A stretch of 64,000 nucleotides of DNA from Coriobacteriaceae bacterium (lineage in GTDB: Bacteria > Actinomycetota > Coriobacteriia > Coriobacteriales > Coriobacteriaceae): NCBI GenBank assembly GCA_902363875.1, contig CABJBO010000001.1:62001-126000 (forward strand). Reading direction: 5' to 3'. A program made the position numbers and the translations under genes. Every line of letters starts with the position of its first letter. The stretch's first letter is position 1. The notes under the pieces were generated by a model. That model made no database searches, had not been told where the DNA came from, and saw nothing but the letters and a program-made list of their open reading frames with translations. Below are positions 25,364-34,072 of the stretch, one piece after another.

Positions 25364-26221
25364 ATGACCGATAGTAGCAAGAGCGCACTTTCCCTCATTA
25401 GTACCCATCAGGGATACAGCGAGTCCGAGCAGCGCATTGTCGACTATATATTGGAGCACCAGTCCGAGGCGCCGCGCCTCACGGCGGCTCAGCTCTCGCG
25501 CGCCGCCGCCACGTCCGAGGCGACCGTTTCGCGCTTCTGCCGCAAGCTTGGCTTTGGCAGCTTCCGCAGCTTTCAGTTTTCGTTGGCGAGGGATTTGGAA
25601 AGCCAGCGCAACGAGGGCCTGACTGACGAGGTCTCGCTCGACAATATGGAGCAGAGCCTCAAGAACATCCTGGCTGCCAAGGTGAGCGAGCTTAATGCGA
25701 CCATCGACGGGATCGACCACGATACGCTGGCGGCTGTTGTGCATGCCCTTAAGCATGCAGGGGTTATTGAGTTTGCGGCTGTGGGCAATACCAACGCGGT
25801 CGCGCTCGATGCGACGTTTAAGTTTTCGCAGCTGGGCCTGCGCTGCATGGCGAGCACCATTAGCGAGACATCAATTGGCTTTGCGCTCACGTTACGCCCA
25901 GGTGACGTCATCGTGCTAATCTCAAACTCCGGCAAATCGCGCCGACTGAATCGCATGGCAAAAGCGGCTCGCAACTGCGGTGCCACCGTAGTCGTCATCA
26001 GCAGCGACAGCAAATCCCCGCTCGCGCGTCTGGCAGACTACACTTTTAATACCGTCAACCACGAAGCGCTACTGACGACGGGCGACTTTGCGTTCTCCAA
26101 GATCAGCGCCACGATGATCATCGAAGTCATCTACAACTTCCTGCTGCCCGAGATTGAAGACGCGCGTGAGCATATCAGCTACTACGAGGAGCTCATCCAG
26201 CCGGATAAGGTCGTTGAGTAG
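25364..26221 (+). CDS. RpiR/MurR-family transcriptional regulator
   Basis: A 285-residue sugar-phosphate-responsive regulator. The N-terminal RpiR helix-turn-helix (about residues 1-80) reads SEQRIVDYILEHQSEAPRLT, then AAATSEATVSRFCRKLGFGS; the C-terminal SIS domain (about 125-255) contains VGNTNAVALDATFKFSQLG and LISNSGKSRRLNRMAKAA, where the phosphosugar binds. The ATG at 25364 follows CCAGGAG; an ATG 48 bases upstream has no ribosome site. Its divergent position suggests control of the fructose PTS operon by fructose-1-phosphate or fructose-1,6-bisphosphate. Fructose operons are more often run by DeoR or LacI regulators, so this is less usual. Confidence 0.88.
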   Translation: MTDSSKSALSLISTHQGYSESEQRIVDYILEHQSEAPRLTAAQLSRAAATSEATVSRFCRKLGFGSFRSFQFSLARDLESQRNEGLTDEVSLDNMEQSLKNILAAKVSELNATIDGIDHDTLAAVVHALKHAGVIEFAAVGNTNAVALDATFKFSQLGLRCMASTISETSIGFALTLRPGDVIVLISNSGKSRRLNRMAKAARNCGATVVVISSDSKSPLARLADYTFNTVNHEALLTTGDFAFSKISATMIIEVIYNFLLPEIEDAREHISYYEELIQPDKVVE

Positions 26222-26312
26222 GTAAATTGGGGAGCCGATAGACGCCTCTCGTCACGAAACACGCCCATCTACTACGTTTTAACCGCAGGCGCCAACCATA
26301 CACCCAAAATCG

Positions 26313-26350
26313 AGAAAACCGCAGGCGTTCTACCTGCGGTTTTCTTTTTT
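26313..26350 (+). terminator. Terminator of the RpiR-family gene
   Basis: GAAAACCGCAGG and CCTGCGGTTTTC form a stem around CGTTCTA followed by TTTTTT. It lies between convergent genes; the rest of the 26222-26442 gap shows no gene. Confidence 0.88.
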
Positions 26351-26442
26351 CAATTCTTGATATGGTCGCCGATGCCCTACCAAACGTAGTAGATGGACCC
26401 GTTTCGTGGCGGCCGGGTTGGACATGCATGTGGCGGCTCGGC

Positions 26443-28071
26443 CTAGGCACGCGCCTCCGCAAGCATCTGCCTGGCGTGCGCTACGCTTGCCTCCGATTGA
26501 TCGCCGCTGAGCATGCGGGCGATCTCGGCGGTACGCGCTTCGCCGGTTACCTCGTCCAAATGCGTCTGGGGAACATCGCCCGGCTCCTTGCTGACAACAT
26601 AATGCTTGTCGGCCATGACGGCGACTTGCGCCAAGTGGGTTACGACAATCACTTGATGCGTAGCGGCAAGATCGGCCAGCACACCAGCAAGAGCACGAGC
26701 CGTGGAACCACCGACACCGGCATCGACTTCGTCAAATACCAGTGTGTCGACGCCGTCAGCATTACCCAAGACCACCTTGCTCGCCAGCATAACGCGACTG
26801 AGCTCGCCGCCCGAGGCAATGCGGCGCAGAGGGCGCGGCGTCAATCCGGCACCGCTGCGATACAGAAGCTCGTAGCTCGAAGGGCCCGCGGGTGTCCACT
26901 CAGCGCGAGGGAGATCGCGGGACTCCCAGACCAGCTCAGCGCCGCCCATCTCGAGGCGTGCCATCTGACGACCCACCTCGTGACAAAAACGCGGGGCTGC
27001 CGTATTGCGTGCGCGCTTAAGCGCCTTGGCAGCGGCGAACAGTTCGTGCTCCGCCGCGCCGAGTGCCTCGCGTGCCTTCCTAATCTGCTCGTCACCATCG
27101 TCCACCAGCGATAACAACTCCCGCGAGTGGTCACGCATGGCAAACACATCGTCCATGGTGGGACCCCACTGCCGCAGAAGTCCCTTAAGGTCGGAATACC
27201 GCTCGCGCATGCGAGCGAGCTCGCGAGGATCGAACGCAACGCCATCGCGATAAGCACGCAGCTCGTTGGCGCAATCCTCGAGTGAGATGCAGGCATCCGA
27301 AAGTGCGTCGGCGATGTCACCCAGTTTGCGATCGACGGTAGCCATGCGCGACAGTTCTGCCACGGCGCCGTTCACGGCATCGAGCGCTCCCCCTTCGGAA
27401 GTAAGCGATGCATGGGCATCGTTGGCCGTCGCCACCAGCACCTCGGCATGCTCGGAGCGCGGCAGCAGCTCCTCGAGCTCCTCATACTCACCCGGCTTGG
27501 GGTCAACCTCGGCGATACGCTCCAGGGCGAAGCGCGCCTCCTCGACGCGACTCCCCTGCGCTCGCGACGCCTCCTCTACGCGACGGACCTCCTTGGCAGC
27601 CGCACGCGACGCCTTAAAGCAGACACGGTACTTTTCCAGCGCCTCGAGCGCAGAGCGACCAGCCCAGGCATCGACCATGGCAACATGATGTGCCGGATCG
27701 AGCAGACGCTGATGTTCATGCTGGCCGCACAGATCCATCATCACGCCGACGCGCTCGGAAAGCTCGCGCACGCTGGCGATGCGGCCGTCAATCTTGACGC
27801 GGCTGCGACCCTCGGCAGAAAGGCTGCGCTGCACGGTAAAGCCCTCCGTGTCGTGCGGGCCGTCGAACAAGCGCGCCTCGACGGTCGCCAGCGCCTCTCC
27901 CTCGCGCACGGTCGACGAATCCGCGCGCTCGCCCAAAATGAGCTTGAGCGCCGAGAGCAGCGCGGTCTTGCCGGCACCGGTCTCGCCAGTCAAAACCGTT
28001 AGGCCCGCACTCGGCACCAGCGTCGCCTCGCGAATGAGTGCAATGTTGGAAACCTGCAGCTCATCGATCAT
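26443..28071 (-). CDS. recN: DNA repair protein RecN
   Basis: RecN is an SMC-like ATPase that helps join broken DNA ends. The 542-residue protein has Walker A LTGETGAGKTALLSALKLIL near residue 30, a long helical, charged middle region (about 150-360), and the C-terminal ABC signature RRIASGGELSRVMLASK (near 428) followed by VDTLVFDEVDAGVGG. Its start overlaps nadK by 11 bases, and it is the last gene of the efp-asp23-nusB-xseB-tlyA-nadK-recN string. Length is normal for the family. Confidence 0.95.
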   Translation of the reverse strand: MIDELQVSNIALIREATLVPSAGLTVLTGETGAGKTALLSALKLILGERADSSTVREGEALATVEARLFDGPHDTEGFTVQRSLSAEGRSRVKIDGRIASVRELSERVGVMMDLCGQHEHQRLLDPAHHVAMVDAWAGRSALEALEKYRVCFKASRAAAKEVRRVEEASRAQGSRVEEARFALERIAEVDPKPGEYEELEELLPRSEHAEVLVATANDAHASLTSEGGALDAVNGAVAELSRMATVDRKLGDIADALSDACISLEDCANELRAYRDGVAFDPRELARMRERYSDLKGLLRQWGPTMDDVFAMRDHSRELLSLVDDGDEQIRKAREALGAAEHELFAAAKALKRARNTAAPRFCHEVGRQMARLEMGGAELVWESRDLPRAEWTPAGPSSYELLYRSGAGLTPRPLRRIASGGELSRVMLASKVVLGNADGVDTLVFDEVDAGVGGSTARALAGVLADLAATHQVIVVTHLAQVAVMADKHYVVSKEPGDVPQTHLDEVTGEARTAEIARMLSGDQSEASVAHARQMLAEARA

Positions 28072-28921
28072 GACGCACTCCGTAGAACACGCGGCTCACG
28101 GAGTTATAGAAGCTCTCGGGACCGTAATCGAGAAGCAGCACATCTCCGGGACCGCGACGCACCGCCACGCTCTCAACGGTGCCATCGCAGGTAATAAACT
28201 GTCCATCGATAGCGATCGCCGGAACACTCGGACGGTCATCAGACATAAAGATCTCGACGACATCACTCGGCGAGGTCAAAAAAGCGCGAGCCTGAATGGT
28301 ATGCGGGGCGATGGGCACACAGACCATACCCGTGTAATCGGGGCTGACGATGGGGCCGCCGGCGGAAAGCGCATAGCCGGTGGAGCCGGTCGCCGTCGAA
28401 ACGACGACACCGTCGCCGCGCAGGCGATCGATATGATGGCCGGACACCGTGATGTCAAACTCAACCATATCGGACAGGGGGCCGCGCGTAAGTGCCATAT
28501 CGTTGAGGGCAAACGTGCGCACGACATCCTTCGTGCCATCGTCGCGCACGGACACGATATCCGCGGCGATGGTGGCGCGGCGGCTCACGTGCAGCTCACC
28601 GGACAGAGCATCGCTCACGACCTGCAGAATGTCGCGCTCCTCGGGGCTCGCAGCAGTTAAAAAGCCCAGGTGACCATAGGAAAGACCAAGGATAGGAATC
28701 TCGCGATGGTTGAGGATGCGGGCAGCGCGCAGCAACGTACCGTCGCCGCCGAGCGTAATGACCAGATCTGAGCCATCAATATCAGGCGTGCTTTGAATCT
28801 TCGATCGCTGGTCGGCAGCCCATGCGACCTCGTAGCCCTGGCGCGAAAGCCAAAGCTCGAGCATCAGGCCGCTCTCGACCGCCTCTTGCTTGTAGTAATT
28901 GGGAACCAGAAAGACCTTCAT
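28061..28921 (-). CDS. nadK: NAD kinase
   Basis: Phosphorylates NAD to NADP. The 286 residues show the kinase motif LVITLGGDGTLLRAAR near residue 55, LSYGHLGFLTA near 80, the ALNDMALTRG segment near 140, and GDGVVVSTATGSTGYALSAGG near 170, which binds NAD. It overlaps tlyA by 4 bases upstream (ATGA) and recN by 11 downstream, a coupled arrangement found in many Gram-positive genomes. Confidence 0.96.
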   Translation of the reverse strand: MKVFLVPNYYKQEAVESGLMLELWLSRQGYEVAWAADQRSKIQSTPDIDGSDLVITLGGDGTLLRAARILNHREIPILGLSYGHLGFLTAASPEERDILQVVSDALSGELHVSRRATIAADIVSVRDDGTKDVVRTFALNDMALTRGPLSDMVEFDITVSGHHIDRLRGDGVVVSTATGSTGYALSAGGPIVSPDYTGMVCVPIAPHTIQARAFLTSPSDVVEIFMSDDRPSVPAIAIDGQFITCDGTVESVAVRRGPGDVLLLDYGPESFYNSVSRVFYGVRHDR

Positions 28922-29721
28922 AGCGTTGCAGCTTTCTCGCTCAAAGCCGATACCTGGGATTGCAACTCGTCATCGGAGTGCTCGCTGGGGGCAAACCTCG
29001 TGCCGTACAGGAAAAACTCCACGTTGCCCTTGGCGCCATGGATGGGCGACACGCACACGTCAAGCGGGAACAGGCCCTTGGCGGCAAAGAGCTCAATCGC
29101 CGCCACGAGCGTGTCAACACGCACAGTGGGATCTGTCACGATACCGCCCTCGCCCACCAGCGCCGCCGGAGCCTCAAACTGCGGCTTCACGAGCGTGCAG
29201 AACGACCCCGTCGGCGTCAGGCACGCCAGCACGGCGTCGATGATGTTCGCGATGCTCGTAAACGACACGTCGCACACGGCCAGGTCGATTGCGTCGCCGT
29301 AGCCGAGCTCGGGCAGCTGCGTCACGTTGGTGCGCTCATACAGCGTCACGCGATCGTCCTGACGCAACGACCAATCGAACTGGGCGCGACCCACGTCCAC
29401 CGAGACAACTGTCGCAGCTCCGCGCTTAAGCAGGCAATCGGTAAAGCCGCCGGTAGAGCAGCCCACATCCAGACAGGCAAGGCCCGTCGGATTGATACCA
29501 AACGCATCAAGCGCGCCTTCGAGCTTAAGACCGCCGCGGCCAACATAGGGAATGCGCCCCTTCACGTGCAACGGCAGGCCCGGGGTCACCTTAAGGCCCG
29601 GCGAAGTCAAGCGCTCGCCGCCACTCGAGACTAAGCCGGCCATAAGAGTGCGAAGGGCATCCGCGCGATCGGCGCAGATGCCCTGTGAAATCAGTTCGTC
29701 ATCAAGACGCACGCGTTTCAT
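28918..29721 (-). CDS. tlyA: TlyA-family rRNA 2'-O-methyltransferase
   Basis: TlyA proteins methylate riboses in 16S and 23S rRNA and set sensitivity to capreomycin-type antibiotics. The 267-residue product has an N-terminal S4 RNA-binding domain (RVRLDDELISQGICADRADA) and an FtsJ-type Rossmann methyltransferase with YVGRGGLKLEGALDAF and CLDVGCSTGGFTDCLLKRG near residue 85; LVKPQFEAP lies near 180. I chose the ATG at 29719-29721 because the S4 domain begins there; an ATG and a TTG three and four codons upstream are possible. It is often misnamed haemolysin A. Confidence 0.92.
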   Translation of the reverse strand: MKRVRLDDELISQGICADRADALRTLMAGLVSSGGERLTSPGLKVTPGLPLHVKGRIPYVGRGGLKLEGALDAFGINPTGLACLDVGCSTGGFTDCLLKRGAATVVSVDVGRAQFDWSLRQDDRVTLYERTNVTQLPELGYGDAIDLAVCDVSFTSIANIIDAVLACLTPTGSFCTLVKPQFEAPAALVGEGGIVTDPTVRVDTLVAAIELFAAKGLFPLDVCVSPIHGAKGNVEFFLYGTRFAPSEHSDDELQSQVSALSEKAATL

Positions 29722-29756
29722 GAATGCCATCAACCATTCGTATCCGGAGATGCGGC

Positions 29757-29996
29757 CTAGCTATCCTGGGATTCGTTTGCCGCATCCTCATCGTATTCCT
29801 GCTCGAGCTTGTCGGCCTCACGCGGCGTGAGCTCAAACTTATCGACCATGTCGACCGCGCGGGAGCCCAGCTCAATCGCCTCGTCAAACAGATCGAGCGA
29901 ACGCTCCAAGGAGGTGTCCTTGGAGCGAACGGTAGCGATGATCTGATCCAAACGGTCCGAGATCTCGTCAAAGTTGCGGACAGAACCCTCTGGCAT
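29757..29996 (-). CDS. xseB: Exodeoxyribonuclease VII small subunit
   Basis: A 79-residue acidic helical protein with FDEISDRLDQIIATVRSKDT and LERSLDLFDEAIELGSRAVD, the two-helix hairpin of XseB. It partners the XseA large subunit in degrading single-stranded DNA. No xseA gene is in this window, so the catalytic partner must lie elsewhere. The gene starts two bases after the nusB stop and precedes tlyA by 35 bases. Confidence 0.9.
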   Translation of the reverse strand: MPEGSVRNFDEISDRLDQIIATVRSKDTSLERSLDLFDEAIELGSRAVDMVDKFELTPREADKLEQEYDEDAANESQDS

Positions 29997-29998
29997 GA

Positions 29999-30586
29999 CT
30001 ACTCCTCGACGGAGTCGGCCTCGACGGCCTCAGCAGCGTCCGCGTCCTCGGCCAGCACGCCAGCCTCGGCCTGAGCAGCCGCAACCTTTGCGGCAGCCTC
30101 GGCAGCCCGTGCCTCCTCGCGAGCGCGATCTTCGGCCAGCAGCTCCTGGTACAGATCCTCGCCCGGCAGCTCTTCACTGCGAGCGATCTTACCCAGCACG
30201 CCGTTGACGAACGACGCGGACTGATCGGTGCCATAGGCCTTGGCAAGCTCAACGGCCTCGTTGATCACGATGGCATCCGAGACCTCCTCGTCGGTGAGGA
30301 AACGCATCTCGTAAACGGCGATACGCAGCAGATTGCGGTCGGCGCCGGGCATGCGCATAAGATCCCAGTTTTTTGCAACGGAACGCAGAGCGCAGTCGAT
30401 GCGGTCGATATGCTCGTAAGCACCGCGGCACAGCTCCAGCGCATAGGGGTCGAGGGGACCCTTCGAGATCAGGAAATCGCCCTCGAGGACGCGCTCGAGC
30501 GGGCTGTCCGTGGCCTCGGCCTGGAACAGCAGCTGCAGCGCCTGACTGCGGGCAAGCGTGCGCCCGCGATAAACCTTAAGGCTCAA
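29999..30586 (-). CDS. nusB: Transcription antitermination factor NusB
   Basis: NusB binds boxA RNA with NusE (S10) during rRNA antitermination. The 195-residue protein has the helical NusB fold in residues 1-145: RTLARSQALQLLFQAEAT at the start and DAIVINEAVELAKAYG followed by SASFVNGVLGKIA at the end, the conserved family ending. A further 45 residues form an Ala/Glu/Asp-rich tail that most NusB proteins lack and that may be disordered. The genes on both sides are two or three bases away. Confidence 0.94.
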   Translation of the reverse strand: MSLKVYRGRTLARSQALQLLFQAEATDSPLERVLEGDFLISKGPLDPYALELCRGAYEHIDRIDCALRSVAKNWDLMRMPGADRNLLRIAVYEMRFLTDEEVSDAIVINEAVELAKAYGTDQSASFVNGVLGKIARSEELPGEDLYQELLAEDRAREEARAAEAAAKVAAAQAEAGVLAEDADAAEAVEADSVEE

Positions 30587-30589
30587 AGG

Positions 30590-30952
30590 TTACTCCTTGG
30601 GGAAAACGAGGCCGTCGATGCAAACGTCAACGCGCTCGACCTCGACACCCACCTGGGCATCGATGGCGGCGGCTACAGCGGCGCGAACGGCCTCGGCGAG
30701 TTTCTTGAACGGATAGCCAAAGAACACCACAACGCGCACGGTGAGTGCGAGCTTGTCGCCGACGACCTCGGCCTCGACCGCCGGCTCGGAAGCCGGGGCC
30801 TTGGACGAGAGCATCATGGAGACAAGGTTGGTGGCAAGGTCCTTGACGCCAACGGAGGCGATGCCCTCGACATCCGACACGGCGCGCGAGACGATGGCGG
30901 TCAGAACATCGGGCGAAATGCCGATGCCGTCAATCTTGATTTCCTGGGGCAT
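30590..30952 (-). CDS. Asp23/Gls24-family protein
   Basis: A 120-residue member of the Asp23/Gls24 (DUF322) family, often called alkaline-shock or envelope-stress proteins. It shows IGISPDVLTAIVSRAVSDVE and GIASVG at the N terminus and the LTVRVVVFFGYPFKKLAEAV stretch in the middle, the family's core. It lies between efp and nusB, an order kept in many Gram-positive genomes, where it is probably cotranscribed with nusB. The precise function is not known. Confidence 0.88.
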   Translation of the reverse strand: MPQEIKIDGIGISPDVLTAIVSRAVSDVEGIASVGVKDLATNLVSMMLSSKAPASEPAVEAEVVGDKLALTVRVVVFFGYPFKKLAEAVRAAVAAAIDAQVGVEVERVDVCIDGLVFPKE

Positions 30953-30976
30953 GAGTCCTCCTAGAAGAGTTGGTTG

Positions 30977-31540
30977 CTAGACGCGGGAGACGAACTTGCC
31001 GTCGCGGGTGTCAACCTTGATGACCTCGCCCTCGTTGAGGTACATGGGGACCTGGATGACGGCGCCGGTGTCGATCGTGGCCGGCTTGGTGGAACCCTGG
31101 ACGGTGTCGCCCTTAAAGCCCGGGTCAGTCTGGACGATGGTGGTCTCGATGAACATCGGCGGAGTCACGCCCATGAGCTCATCGTCGGCGAAGAGAAGCT
31201 GGCAAATGTCGTTCTCGCGCAGCCACTTGGAGTTCTCGCCCACCATGTCCTCGGGAACAGGAACCTGCTCATAGGTCTCATTGTCCATGAAGATGTAGTC
31301 GGTGCCATCGTTGTAGAGGTACTGGAACTCACGGGTGGTGAGCATAACGCTCTCGAACTTGGTGCCGGCATTGCAGGTGTTCTCGACGACGCGGCCGCTC
31401 TTGATGTCGCGGGTCTTGTAGCGCACAAACGCGCCGCCCTTGCCGGGCTTGACATGCTGGAACTCGACGATGGTGTAGACCTTGTCCTTAATGCGGAGAC
31501 CGAGGCCGTTCTTGAAGTCGGCGGTAGAAATGGTAGGCAT
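30977..31540 (-). CDS. efp: Translation elongation factor P
   Basis: EF-P relieves ribosome stalling on proline runs. The 187-residue protein has three beta-barrel domains: MPTISTADFKNGLGLRIKD at the start, the modification loop HVKPGKGGAFVRYK with Lys at its tip (near residue 31), and the C-terminal GDTVQGSTKPATIDTGAVIQ then VPMYLNEGE. The Lys at the tip suggests lysine-based modification or none, not the Arg-rhamnose type. The ATG at 31538-31540 follows AAGAAAGG. Confidence 0.96.
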   Translation of the reverse strand: MPTISTADFKNGLGLRIKDKVYTIVEFQHVKPGKGGAFVRYKTRDIKSGRVVENTCNAGTKFESVMLTTREFQYLYNDGTDYIFMDNETYEQVPVPEDMVGENSKWLRENDICQLLFADDELMGVTPPMFIETTIVQTDPGFKGDTVQGSTKPATIDTGAVIQVPMYLNEGEVIKVDTRDGKFVSRV

Positions 31541-31635
31541 AGCGACCTTTCTTGTTATGGGCAGAACGCACAAGCGTCCAAATTACATACGAGCGAAATT
31601 ATACACTTGCAGACGGCGCCTGCGGCGAGCGCATA

Positions 31636-31680
31636 AAAAGAGAACGCGGGGCGTCCGAATCGATCCAGACGCCCCGCCCC
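31636..31680 (-). terminator. Terminator of the M24 peptidase gene
   Basis: On the minus strand GGGGCGTCTGG and TCGGACGCCCC form the stem around ATCGAT and are followed by a pyrimidine-rich tail ending TTTTT. It separates the peptidase from efp. Confidence 0.75.
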
Positions 31681-31700
31681 AAACTATCTACCGAAGTAGA

Positions 31701-32831
31701 CTAGCAATCGATGACGTGAAGGTCATGCGGTGTCTTGGTGAAGGGCTCGTAGCCGTTCTCGGTGACCACGCCGTAGTCCTCCAGACGCACGCCGCCCACG
31801 CCGGGCAGGTACACGCCAGGCTCCATGGTGATAACCGAGCCGACCTCGATGATGTTCTTGCTGCGGTTGAAGTTGGGCAGCTCATGGATGTCGATACCGA
31901 CACCATGGCCCAGACCATGGTTGTAGTAATCGCCATAACCGGCATCGCCGATGATCTTCTTGGAAAGCTTGAAAATGTCGTTGCCCTCGACGCCCGGATG
32001 GATGGCGGCGACGCACTCCTCGTGCGTACGGCGCACGAGCGCATAGAGGTCGAGCTGCTCCTGGGTAGGCTCGCCCATCACGACGGTGCGCGTCATGTCG
32101 GAACGATAGTCGCAGTAGCCCGCGCCGTAATCCATAAGGACGAAGTCGCCCTTCTCGATCACGCGGTCGCTCGGGACGGCATGCGGATTGGCGGTATTGG
32201 GGCCGCTCGCCACGATGGAGCCAAAGGCCAGGCTGTCGGCGCCATTGGCGAACATAAAGTTCTCGAGCTCATTGCGAACCTGCTTCTCGGTCATACCGGG
32301 CTTAATAAAGCCGAGCATATGCTGGAAGGCGGCATCGGTGATCGACTGCGCATGGCGCATGAGCTCGATCTCCTCGGCGTCCTTAATGGCGCGCATCTTG
32401 CGAATGTCGTCATGCATCAGCGGCAGCATGCAGGCGACGGAACGATCCTCCAGACCACGCTGAATGCCCTGGTAGAAGTTGATCTGCATGTCGTCCTCGA
32501 CAGCGCAGACGCGGCACGTGTTGGCCGCGATCTTGCCGGCGACCCAACCGGGGATGGTACCCTCGTCCATGTCGTAGACCCAAGGGCTGCCGGCGGGCGT
32601 GTTCTCCTCAAAGCTGTTGAGGTAGCGCGAGTCGGTATGGAACAGGCACTGGTCAGCCGTAATAAACGCCGCGTGCGGGAACTCGAAGGTGTAATCAAAG
32701 ACGCCCTTCACGCCCGTAAGCCAACGAAGATTGGCCTCGTCACGAACCACGATAGCGTCGTAGCCGCGCTCAGCCATCAGGACACGGACACGCTCGATAC
32801 GACCGGCAGGGCCGGCAGCAAACTCTGACAT
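31701..32831 (-). CDS. pepQ: M24-family Xaa-Pro aminopeptidase/dipeptidase
   Basis: A 376-residue cytosolic dimetal peptidase that removes residues next to proline. The creatinase-like N-terminal domain covers about 1-150. The catalytic domain shows metal-binding residues in order: two Asp in [18 protein letters not shown] (near 235), His in [13 protein letters not shown] (near 305), Glu in MEPGVYLPG and Glu in VRLEDYG. PepP, PepQ and other M24 members are hard to tell apart by eye; the symbol is a best guess. It lies between the aroB-like and efp genes with terminators on both sides. Confidence 0.88.
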   Translation of the reverse strand: MSEFAAGPAGRIERVRVLMAERGYDAIVVRDEANLRWLTGVKGVFDYTFEFPHAAFITADQCLFHTDSRYLNSFEENTPAGSPWVYDMDEGTIPGWVAGKIAANTCRVCAVEDDMQINFYQGIQRGLEDRSVACMLPLMHDDIRKMRAIKDAEEIELMRHAQSITDAAFQHMLGFIKPGMTEKQVRNELENFMFANGADSLAFGSIVASGPNTANPHAVPSDRVIEKGDFVLMDYGAGYCDYRSDMTRTVVMGEPTQEQLDLYALVRRTHEECVAAIHPGVEGNDIFKLSKKIIGDAGYGDYYNHGLGHGVGIDIHELPNFNRSKNIIEVGSVITMEPGVYLPGVGGVRLEDYGVVTENGYEPFTKTPHDLHVIDC

Positions 32832-32865
32832 GCAGATTCCTTTCTTGTTGTCTCTAAAAGTGCGG

Positions 32866-32928
32866 GACGGGTCTCAACCGAACGACGGAATCGCATGTGA
32901 TCCACGACCGATTGAAACCCGCCCCTCA
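32866..32928 (-). terminator. Long hairpin downstream of the aroB-like gene
   Basis: On the minus strand GGGCGGGTTTCAATCG and CGGTTGAGACCCGTCCC pair into a long stem, followed by GCACTTTTAG. It lies in the 131-base gap between the aroB-like gene and the M24 peptidase and probably ends the alaS-to-aroB string. Confidence 0.65.
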
Positions 32929-32962
32929 ACATGATACGAAAGACGATGGATGTCAATAAATC

Positions 32963-34072
32963 TTAGAGAAGTTCTTTGCGAGAAGCCAAGTAGGCGTGAG
33001 CATGGCGCTCAAGAACCTCGTCCTCAACGCTCGTTAAACGAATGGCGCCGAGTGCCGCGGGCAGCGGCAACATGCTGCGGTTCGAGCGGGCAAACTGCTG
33101 CCTGCGGAACTCCTCGATATATGCGGCAGGCTCCAGATCAAAGGCAAGCTCCTCGATACCAAAGTCCTCCAGGCAGTCATCGACCTCAAAGACGTAATCG
33201 ATGTCGAAGTCGCAGGCATCATGGGCTAGGCGCGCCTCAAAGCGCATGCCCTCGGACAACAGCTGGTAGGCAGGCACCGGCGAAGCGGCATCGCCCAAGC
33301 AGGCGCGCAGGGTGCGCTCCCCCGTCTTGCCAAAATCGAGCGCATGGCGGGCGCTCGGGTTCGTGGCCATCAGTACGTCCTTGCGTGCAGTCTGAGACCA
33401 CTGAACGGCATTGACGAGCGCAACCTCCTCGCCCGAGAGAATCTCGGGGACGGTCTCAGTAAACTGATTCCAGCGGGACTTGCTGCTCGAAAGCATGGTG
33501 ACAACGAGCACCGCATAGCCGAGCTTGAGATCCTCGGGGTCCGCCTCGCGTACAAGGTCGAGGTCACACACGACCAAGCCCGGCTCGGGACGGAACGCGA
33601 TAGCGGGAAGCGCATGCGCCGACGAGGCGACGAGCGGCTTCATGGTCGTCGCGACCGTGAGCATGGCGTCGAACGTCGTCGGCAGCAAGGCGCACTCGGT
33701 GCGACCGCACCACTGATTGGCACACCAGCAAACGACCGAGCAGGTCGCCGTGTCGCCGACAGCGACAACGAGATCGTCGCAGGTAATGCCGTTAGCCGAC
33801 AGGGCGCCAAAGACGGTATCGGCATCGGCAAGCGTAGCACCGGCAGGGGAAACCTCGAGGGCGAGCAGCGACACGGCAAAACCGGCGTCAACCAGTGCAT
33901 GCTCGACAACCTCGCCAAATCGCTCGGATGTGGCGTCGTTCCAAACCACCATCGCGCGCTTAGGCTTGCCCACAGCCGAGGCAAACATGCGCGGCAGCTC
34001 CTCGAACGCGCCCAATCCGACGCGGACATCGACGCTGCGGTTTTGGAAATTGATAAGTTGACGGCGAATCAT
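32963..34072 (-). CDS. AroB-like protein lacking the zinc and active-site residues of 3-dehydroquinate synthase
   Basis: The 369-residue protein follows the dehydroquinate synthase layout but has lost its catalytic features. The family's GGGVVGD is VAVGDTA; the DSSVGGK loop is replaced by LTVATTMKP; the zinc ligands Glu in AEVIK (here YAVLVV), His in GHTFGHA (here FGKTGERT) and His in HGEAVA (here LLSEGMRF) are all absent. LLPTTFDAM and LVVCDLDLV keep the frame of the fold. The gene is intact and keeps a 4-base ATGA overlap with aroK, so it is expressed and not simply decayed. True AroB activity is unlikely. A structural role with AroK, or a changed reaction, are possibilities. Confidence 0.72.
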   Translation of the reverse strand: MIRRQLINFQNRSVDVRVGLGAFEELPRMFASAVGKPKRAMVVWNDATSERFGEVVEHALVDAGFAVSLLALEVSPAGATLADADTVFGALSANGITCDDLVVAVGDTATCSVVCWCANQWCGRTECALLPTTFDAMLTVATTMKPLVASSAHALPAIAFRPEPGLVVCDLDLVREADPEDLKLGYAVLVVTMLSSSKSRWNQFTETVPEILSGEEVALVNAVQWSQTARKDVLMATNPSARHALDFGKTGERTLRACLGDAASPVPAYQLLSEGMRFEARLAHDACDFDIDYVFEVDDCLEDFGIEELAFDLEPAAYIEEFRRQQFARSNRSMLPLPAALGAIRLTSVEDEVLERHAHAYLASRKELL

